A program made the translations under genes and the position numbers. Shown here one piece after another: positions 56,587-64,000 of a DNA stretch of 64,000 nucleotides. The first letter of the stretch is position 1. Every line of letters begins with the position of its first letter. The DNA is from Portulaca oleracea (lineage: Eukaryota > Streptophyta > Magnoliopsida > Caryophyllales > Portulacaceae): contig CM055889.1 of NCBI GenBank assembly GCA_029582165.1, positions 15,680,841 through 15,744,840 of the forward strand, given 5' to 3'. Under the pieces are notes generated by a model that was not told the DNA's origin, ran no database searches, and saw only the letters and a program-made list of their open reading frames with translations.

Positions 56587-57222
56587 AGGTACTAATAGTA
56601 GAAGTTTGTTATAATTAAGCCCTGTTCTTTAGAGTGGTCAAATCAAGTTAAGTTTGGTAAAGATAATGATAAAATTTTTGTTTGGATTTAAGTATTTTTT
56701 AGATAATCAAGCAAGATAAAATAAAATTAGATAGGGATAAACTTAACTTATCAATTTAAAGAATAGGGCCTTAGCATGTTTTGAGTTGCTAGTGATTTGT
56801 AATGATGTTATTCAAGGTTGTCTATTAATATTCAATAATGTTTACTTTTTCAATAATTTAATCGAGCATGTTTAGAATATGGATGAAGTAATAATTAAGA
56901 CATCGGCTTCAATGTAATAGTTTAATGGAGTACTTGAGAGTTCAGTACTGTTGGTTTCGACGGGTTTAGACGTTGCCACGGAAAGTGGCATGTGGAATTT
57001 TACCGCTCGATTGTGCATTTTAAACATGGGCCATGGATGTCAATGACAAAAATAAGAAAAAGACAAGAAAAGAAAAGATCATGGCTTTGTATGGAGAGGG
57101 GGCCGACTGACCGAGGTAATTATGGAGGTGCAGGAGGTGGTGATAGAGTTGGCTACCGTCATTTAACTTGAGTTAACTGTCGGCGCGATGTGTTTAAATG
57201 AACAAGATCTAAGTTCATAAAA
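56587..57222 (+). other. 3' flank of BAHD gene 2
   Basis: Homologous to 37618-38233. Contains the likely 3' UTR. No other gene. Confidence 0.5.
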
Positions 57223-57309
57223 TTTATGTTGGGATATTTCCTAGTTGCTAGTTGCGTTGATTTCATATTGTTTTATGATTATTGATGATAATATACAGAA
57301 TTTTAAGGG

Positions 57310-57690
57310 TATACTGAACTTTTTTCTTGGACTCTAATACACTGAACTTTTGGAGTATTGGATAATAATGCATTCAGACCAATTCAACTCGTGGTTGACA
57401 CGGTGGTTGTCCTACTTTGAGGTATCGTTTTTTTTTTAGAAAAATATATTAGTCATTCTGATTATGTATACTTTCTTACACGACAAAAGTTTTTTTTTTT
57501 TGAAAAAGAATAGAAAAACAACACCTCAAAGTAGGACAACCACTGCGTCATCCATCTAAAGTTCAAGAAAAAAATATATCTTGTGGAAATAAACAAATTC
57601 TAATTAGAGTCCAAGAAAAACATTCAGTGCATTATTATTCAATACTCCTAAAGTTCAGTTTATTATCATCCAATAATCCTTGTTTTATTT
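57310..57690. mobile_element. foldback MITE, about 380 bp
   Basis: Left arm (ACTGAACTTTTGGAGTATTGG, GTGGTTGTCCTACTTTGAGGT) returns in reverse on the right (ACCTCAAAGTAGGACAACCAC at about 57520, and ACTCCTAAAGTTCAGT at about 57640). Related in style to 27250-27625. Confidence 0.75.
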
Positions 57691-57823
57691 ATAGTCAAAC
57701 AAATATATCTTGGGGAAATAAACAATCATGGTGAAAAAGTAAATTTTGATCATTCTCAAAAAAATTCTTACACGATTAGGTGCTCCTGCATACCTTGTAA
57801 TGGCTTTGCTTTATGGAAGGGAC

Positions 57824-58266
57824 TAGGAGTGGGTAATGAGTCGATGTCCTATAAGGTTGAGAGGGTCGGACCTTAAAAAATAAGAATTGTCAAGGTGTCG
57901 GGTCGCTGAAGGATTAGATCTTTCACAAGCCGGTCCATTTCACAATGTTAAAGGGTCGGTGAATCGACCAGACCGAATCGACATATCAATAACTAATAAA
58001 TAGTTTTTCCTATTATTTAAATGTTAGCCTTACTTAAATATATTATTAATTAATATTTCACATTAAATAATAATTAGCATAATTACTTTGTTTGATACAA
58101 ATACACTTAATTTTAACTTTAGGGTCGAACAGGTCAGTCCATGGGCCAACCCTTATTTTTACTAAAAAACCTAGACCCAGCCCATTACTACAAAGGGTCG
58201 ACCTTGACCAACCCAACCCTACATGACTAATAGACCGACCCTGTCATGACCTGTTGCCCACTCTTG
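57824..58266. mobile_element. hAT-like MITE, 443 bp, exact 8-bp target duplication
   Basis: GAAGGGAC flanks both ends (57816-57823 and 58267-58274). Ends are TAGGAGTGGGTAATGAGTCG and, reversed, CAAGAGTGGGCAACAGGTCA. Interior is rich in GGGTCG words. Confidence 0.85.
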
Positions 58267-58274
58267 GAAGGGAC

Positions 58275-58900
58275 ACACTAAGAGGAATGGGCAGGAAGAT
58301 ATTTGTTGTAAGGCTAACTCAGGAGGCAACCACAGATGCTCTTTGACCCATTTCTGGTAGATTTGGTCGAGTTTTGGATGTAATGATGTTTATATATTCC
58401 AAAGCACACCAAGAGAATTGGGCATCGTGGTCTTGGCTTTGTTACTTTTGTTGAAGATGGATGGCTGGAAGGTTTCATGAGATTTTAGGGCAGTTGGTTT
58501 CCATGGATCCAGCTGCTCAGGTTGATGATGTTGTTATATACCCAACTAGTGCAGGTCTTGTGACGGACACCATTGAATCTCCATACTGATAGTTATGGTC
58601 TTACGCGCAGGTTCTTTCTTATTGTTAAAGGTTGAAAAAAAGATCACAGAGTATTATAACAATGTTGTAAAAAACAACAAAGAAAGCTAAACCGTTCAAC
58701 CATTCAACAACACAAACAATACAACATAAGGATCACACAAACAGCAAAACTACTAACAAATTTCTTCTTTTCATCCCGCCATTCATCCCTAAAAGTTTTT
58801 GTCGTAGTATCTTAATTAGCACGAATCATGTATAAACCGCACCCAACCATCAGAGCTCTACGCGCCCCATCATCCAATCTATCTAGAGATATATCCACAG
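58275..58900. other. no gene recognised
   Basis: No long frame or known domain. Rejoining across the neighbouring MITE gives ordinary-looking sequence without a hit by eye. Confidence 0.35.
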
Positions 58901-58906
58901 CTTCCT

Positions 58907-59269
58907 TCAAACTTTCTGTATTTCTCCCAACCTCATCCTCGCTATTGGACTTACGGCTTTATAAGAGTTTATTCTTCCCGTTGATATCACATGAACTACT
59001 AGAATAAGCAGCCTTACACGTTGCTTTTCTGACCACCGACACTTAGATTTCCACATTGAGTTCAAATTCGTTTTCTCCCTACCCCCAACTTTTTGAACCC
59101 CATGAAAAGAGTCCTCGTGAACTTGGGACAAGAAAGAAACCACCTCATCATCCACATGGCCAAACGTAAGAGTGTGCTCACTATTAGAAACAACTACCTT
59201 ATTGGAAACTTCCTCGCCAGCTGATTGAGAACCCCTCAAAAGAGCATCTTTGTAAGGTGACTTAATCAA
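58907..59269 (-). CDS. hypothetical ORF, 120 codons, not recognised
   Basis: Starts MIKSPYKDALLRGSQSAGEE. The YKDALL opening loosely recalls LINE ORF1 starts, but no domain can be shown. Basic C-terminal half. No promoter or neighbour supports it. Could be a remnant. Confidence 0.2.
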   Translation of the reverse strand: MIKSPYKDALLRGSQSAGEEVSNKVVVSNSEHTLTFGHVDDEVVSFLSQVHEDSFHGVQKVGGREKTNLNSMWKSKCRWSEKQRVRLLILVVHVISTGRINSYKAVSPIARMRLGEIQKV

Positions 59270-59865
59270 AGTCTAAGGTACTAAAGTGTATCTGGATGGG
59301 ACCCGCCAAATCCAAATTTCGAGATGCCTATCTCCCCGAGTCCCCGAAGGAATGGACGAGTTATTCCTTTCAAAAACGAGTGCAGAAAGCACTTCAAAAA
59401 GGATCTCAAATCAAGGGATGGAGCTTGCATTGAGGTCCTCGACAAGACAATCCACAAACTTCCTAAGGCTCCCGGGACTTCATTGGCAAAATTAAGGCAG
59501 CGAAGTCGAACTTGACTTCATTTTGGGCTCCAAACGTTCAAGAAGCAATCCCTGAGGATAGTTTGGGTATTTACACATCAATGCGGGTCCACGGCAGATT
59601 TTGGATCCTTTTGGCAACCAAGGGCATAAAGGTCATTCGCTCGAAGTAAGGGTCCGGTTAGGAGTTCATCAAGGAAGCCGGGAAGAAAGAAGAACAAGGG
59701 ACATGATCGTGTGGTTGAAGGTCACGACCGTGCCCCCTTCGTGATGATTGGGAACCTCTTGAAAAAGAGATGACACGAGAGTGTTGTTGAATGACACGAT
59801 CCTGACCTTTTCCCTCTACCAAGAGAATGTTTTTTCTTTCAAAATTCCACTCTCCCTAGTGTCAC
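59270..59865. other. no firm gene; possible retroelement remnant
   Basis: Two short overlapping plus-strand frames (59286-59515) with no recognised domain. Text in several frames looks like decayed coding sequence. Confidence 0.3.
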
Positions 59866-59869
59866 CACA

Positions 59870-60520
59870 ACTTCAATTTTTTTCCTATTATTATTATATT
59901 TTACATAATATACTTCCTGATTCCACTACACATAATGTTTCATTCTCTGAAAATATACAATTTGATGATTTTGCTGCAAATGATACTACATTTTCTGAAA
60001 ATATGCAATCTGGAAATTTAATTTTTTACCCCCTTTAGATACTAGATCTCCTAAACCTATCGTTGATACTTGTGAAAATGTTGTTTCTAACTCTAACAGT
60101 TTTGATAGTTTTTTAAGCGATCAAAATTTGAATGTTATTTCTAATCAATTTCATAACTCAAATTTTTTTGAAAAATGGTTCAATTCATTTCTTGTTCAAT
60201 GACTTATGCTTCCTTTAAGGATCCTCATCCTAAGCATTCTCCTAAACAGACGATTGGTTTTGAAAAATAGCCTCAATTACTCGACAAAAGACACAAACTG
60301 ACTCTCAGTCACATAGTTCTCATACTTCTATTTTGCATCCCTTTTTTACCAAATCAACATTTATACATCTTTCACATGATTATATGACATCTTTAAATAT
60401 TAATATGCATGTTCTTGAACCAACTTCTTTTCTGAAGCTCAACAACATACAGAATAGGTTGATGTTATGCAAAAAGAATTACATGCTTTGCAAATTACAT
60501 GCTAGTGAAGTAGGTAAAGC
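59870..60520 (+). pseudogene. copia pol hinge and RT-start remnant
   Basis: Plus-strand HPFFTKSTFIHLSHDYMTSL corresponds to HPLFSKADFEHLSQDYVTSL of the copia at 40669. It is preceded by a Ser/Asn-rich hinge and followed by a KELHAL-like RT start. Frameshifted throughout. Orientation is opposite to the 40669 element. Confidence 0.65.
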
Positions 60521-60534
60521 ACTATCCAACTTAG

Positions 60535-60730
60535 GCTTCGTTCTTTTATACGGTTGGTACGGTGTGGTAATGGTGCGGTGTGGTAGAATTTGTAAAAGTG
60601 TGGTGAGTTGTGGTGAGAGTTGTGGTAAGTTGGGTAGGTGATGAGATAGAATGTGAAAAGTAGAGGAGAAAACTGAGGAGATATATTGGTAGTGATTGTG
60701 ATGTGGTGTGGTGAAGTGTGGTAGAAATTA
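60535..60730. mobile_element. MITE fragment related to 33532-33777
   Basis: GCTTCGTTCTTTTATACGG at the left end and GTGGTGAG/GTGGTAAG-rich interior with AAAAGTAGAGGAGAAAA match the family at 33532. The right terminus is missing. Confidence 0.55.
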
Positions 60731-61832
60731 AAGAGTGCAACGCGTGGTCGTTGTAAACAGATATTTCGAGTCTAAAATTTAATAAAGACAAGAAATTGAG
60801 AAACAAATTAATTTGTATTCATATTCGAATGTGTGCGGGCACAATCTCTGTATTAAATACAATAAAGTAGTCATCTTACTCGATCTCTTGAAACTTGGGT
60901 AAGCTGAGGGCGCAGACGCTTTATCTCGATCTCGAATGCAGGTCTAGCTGAAGGACACTTGTAGTAGTTCTTGAGGTGAAGGTCTTGAGCGTTGATCACT
61001 TTAATGCTTGGTAGCTGGAGGTTGCTCGAAGTTTAACCGTCTGCAGGTTGACTATCGGTTTCAATTCTTAAAGTTCTTGGATGCAAGGGCTTGAATGCTT
61101 GATCTCGATCGATGAACTAGACGAAGAAGAGGACGCAGTCTTTGATGCGAAGAACAGAAGTTGTCGAACTAGCCGACGTTGATCCGTGTCACTTGTAGCT
61201 AGAGAGCGTCTGTAGCTTAATCTTCTGAAGGCCTTGCAGGTCTCGCCGTAGAACTCAGTAGGAGTTCTTGATCTTGATGCAGTAAAGGCTTGGAGCTTTT
61301 GCAGACCTTGATCCTTTACGCTTGATAGCTGGAGGTCACTTGCAGTTCGATCTTCTGAAGCCTCTGAAGTGCAGAATAGCGAATACCACCGGATGGTAAG
61401 AAAATGGGGGGGGGGGGACCCTTATTTATAGTCTTTAGAAGTCTAGGGTTTAAATTAGGCTTCGGGTTTAGGCCCAAGTTAATTAATTATTCCTATAATT
61501 TTAAATATTGATGAGGAAAATGATTAATAATTGATACGTGTCACAATATTATTGTCCATAATACATTTCCATTTAAAATTTAATAAATGGGCCGCCATAA
61601 TTAAATTTACACGTGGTTATAGTAATTAGCCAAATAAATTTAATTTATTTTCCACGTGTCATTTTCTGATTTGCCGAAAAATGTTTATGTAATAACCCAA
61701 AGAAAATCACCCCTTAATACGTATTAATTAGTTTAAATAATCAAGGTTAAAAATAAATCTCGAATAATTAAAGCGTGTGTTCCATCTTTCTAACCAAACG
61801 TGTGTTTTGCAGGACTTGAACAGTGCAACGAT
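60731..61832 (-). repeat. possible LTR-like module with minus-strand promoter
   Basis: A minus-strand TATA box (TATAAATA, 61423-61430) precedes a 12-C run (plus-strand G run 61406-61417) and about 670 bases of transcribed-looking sequence with repeated CTTGATGC, AGCTGGAGGT and CTTGAG words. AGTGCAACG occurs at both edges (60737-60745 and 61824-61832). No polyprotein is attached. It could be a solo LTR, but clear TG...CA ends were not found. Confidence 0.3.
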
Positions 61833-64000
61833 CGTCAAGTATATCAGTCTAAATTTCTTTTCTTGATGAATCTTTTCCGATAATTTATAGTGATTATGAT
61901 CATATATGTTTTCTTTTTCCAAGACCGATATAGTCAAGACACATCTTATATCCAAGTCAAGGTGGAGATAATTATGAGAAATTAGAGGAGGTATATGAGA
62001 ATATTTATTCGAGTTACCAATAATATTTTACCAGTTATACCAAGTTTAAGTAATTTGGGATTAGGGAGTTATAAGTGTAAGAGGGAAGATCGGAAATTGA
62101 TCAAAATTTCCCACTTGGGCCCTATGTGGGTCGGCCATTTAAGGGAGAAGAGAGGGGAAGGCTCTTTTATTTTGGGCCTTGATATGTATGTACATATGGA
62201 TGATATTAGATGTGAGTTATCCCATTTGAATTATAATGACTCTCTCATCTCTTGCTCCCTCTTTTCCATTCGTCCCTTCACCTTCCCGACACCACCCCTG
62301 TTGTTGCTCGTTGTCGTGACCAACCACCGTTAGCCGTCGCCGGTGTCTTCTGGCCACCGCACCACCACTATCGCACCATCATCAACTCATCGCTCCTTAT
62401 TTCCTCCCATTTCAAGTGGTATCTCACTCCATCTTTCTCACTTCTTTTTTAAGATGAATCAAGACTATGATTCTAAGTTTTTCCTCTTGTTATTCTTATG
62501 TTCTCCCAGAGGTAATTCTAGAATCTTAAGGTTTTCAAGTGGAGGTTATTGTGGTTCAAGGCACTAAGGAGAAGAATTTGGTAAGTACATGGAAGAATTG
62601 TGTTTTAAGGCTTGAATGATCTAAGTATTGCTATAATTTTACTATACATGGAGTTTAGGAGATTAAAGTCACTATGAATGGATGAATTTTTGGTTAAGGT
62701 TTAGTTGCATGTGAGTAGATTAGGTTTAAACCAATAAATTGGTGGATTTTGTGACTTTTAATATGGATGCATGTTGAATTGTGTGTGGGAGACTTAAAGT
62801 ATGTGAGGTTTTCCTTCGCATGTATCTAAATTGGACTCGAATGAGGGTTTTTTGATGATTTCAATTCTGGAAAATTTGCACTTATGGTTAAAGGATGTGT
62901 TTTAAGAAGTAATTAAGATAAATCATGAAGTTAATCATGCATGCAAGTGTTTTCGTGGGTGATGTTGTAATATGGTCGGTTTCTGATATTTCTAGACAAG
63001 ATGAGATATGATTTTAAACTATTTTATGGTATGATTAGGTATCCTAAGATGTTAGCTAAAACTTGGTTTTTGTAGCTCGTCATTTCGATATGTATTTTAG
63101 GAGTTATGGCCAAAACCGTAAAATGACGCAAAGCTGTGAATATTCTGTAGTCAGTCCAAAGATGGGTATTTTTCGTGGGGTTAGAGTTATATTTGGTTTA
63201 TATGTTGAACATGAAAGTTAAAAAGGACACCTCAAGATTTTCAGAAAGGTATAATGTGGTCATAGGATACTGGGAGTGAGAGTTATGTGTCCACGAGTGG
63301 AGGCTAATAATCTAAGTTTACCCGGAAAGCGTTTTGTGACTGCCTATATCCTGGCCAAAATCCGACCTTTTCCCGTGCTCAAATCAGCTTGTGGATCGAA
63401 AGAAAGTTTAAGTATGTATCACAAGCTTTCCATAGACAATTGGCACGTCCCGAACCGATAAGTATTGCTTGAGTTACGACTCTCCGAATAAGTGAAGTTT
63501 AAATTGGTATTTTCTGGGCAACTTACTAAGATGGTAATGTTTAACCTCCTTAACCATGTTTTTGACCTTCGTGATCAACTAAAGAGTTGAAGTTTATAAT
63601 CTGAGCTTTCCGGAAAGTCCTTTTTTGCCATGATACGATACTTGTGGGAGAAGTTATGGTCTTATGAGTGCACCTTAGAAAAACAAGTTCTTTATCAAGC
63701 TGTAGAAATTTATTGAGTTAGTTTCAATCCTCCCACCTAAGTTAAATCCTAATTCATGATTCTTTTTCCTTTTTAAGTCCTTCCAAGATATCGTTGCACC
63801 CAAACTGTTCAAGTCCCTGCGCGTCCAGTGTGTGATTTCAAAGCATCAAGTACATATATTACCTGATATTTTATGCATATTATTATAAATTATTCTCTTT
63901 TTATGCCAAGTTCGTTACGTTTTTTTATCACTCATATTTATATGTAAACGCTTATGATTTATGTTCAAAAGTTTGCACAAGTTCTCATGGTTTTAAGTAT
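61833..64000. other. unassigned repeat-like DNA with diverged internal repeats
   Basis: No gene found. From about 63100, words such as GAGTTATGGCC, TTTCCGGAAAG and TGAAAGTT recur at 150-300 bp spacing, as in diverged LTR or untranslated regions of plant retrotransposons. 62235-62440 is CT-rich with CCACC words. Confidence 0.35.

Larger units (their letters stand above)
46868..57222 (+). repeat. segmental duplication, copy 2 (contains BAHD gene 2, with insertions)
   Basis: Homologous blocks to copy 1: 46868-46974 and 47829-47872 match 34870-35035; 54704-57222 matches 35737-38225. Between them lie a LINE (46975-47811) and a nested block of Harbinger-like, mariner-like, LINE and Stowaway elements (47873-54703). 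Confidence 0.8.

Overview
The window is plant nuclear DNA, most likely from a eudicot. It is AT-rich, dense in nested plant transposons (Tat-type Ty3/gypsy, Ty1/copia, LINE, Helitron-like, hAT, Mutator, mariner/Stowaway, PIF/Harbinger and CACTA remnants), and carries two nearly identical plant BAHD acyltransferase genes. Species cannot be named from the sequence. No rRNA, tRNA or CRISPR was recognised.

Layout. 1-17727: one large minus-strand Ty3/gypsy element of the Tat lineage, cut by the left window edge. It has a 5' LTR (16504-17727), primer-binding site, gag-pol (15385 down to 8829; one in-frame stop and one frameshift), and a long 3' region. That region carries two plus-strand (antisense) gene modules of cellular type: a broken plant-mobile-domain-like gene (3378-6044, possible TATA box and leader exon at 2322 and 2416) and an intact two-exon DUF7745-like gene (6877-8425, TATA box at 6729). 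A 16-bp interrupted palindrome, AAACCCGTCTGGGTTT, is scattered through the non-pol parts of the element, including LTRs and an intron, and was not seen elsewhere in the window. 17728-19027: the copia element into whose gag the Tat element inserted. 19028-30200: decayed remnants (CACTA, a PF20167-like ORF, a second copia, LINE pieces, a foldback MITE, a ~545-bp direct repeat ending in Helitron-like termini). 30918-33112: a Mutator-like foldback element with a tandemly duplicated arm.

34862-57222 holds a segmental duplication. Each copy carries one single-exon BAHD acyltransferase gene (36208-37617 and 55186-56586). A 630-bp tract inside the genes is identical between copies while both sides differ, which points to gene conversion. 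The promoters differ: copy 1 has a TATATATA box, copy 2 does not. Because the copies share flanks, several transposons can be checked against an empty paralogous site: a LINE (46975), a PIF/Harbinger-like element (47873), a Helitron end (39825) and a TIR element (38234). Between the genes lies a complete but dead copia element (40669-45687), then LINE, Harbinger-like and mariner-like remnants (the mariner is itself split by a hAT MITE), a 5'-truncated LINE with target duplications, and two Stowaway MITEs. 57310-64000 is MITEs, a copia scrap, an LTR-like promoter module and unassigned repeat-like DNA.

The only host-like genes that look intact are the two BAHD genes; the DUF7745-like gene is intact but travels inside the retroelement. 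All intron, terminus and target-duplication calls were made by eye and no database search was possible.
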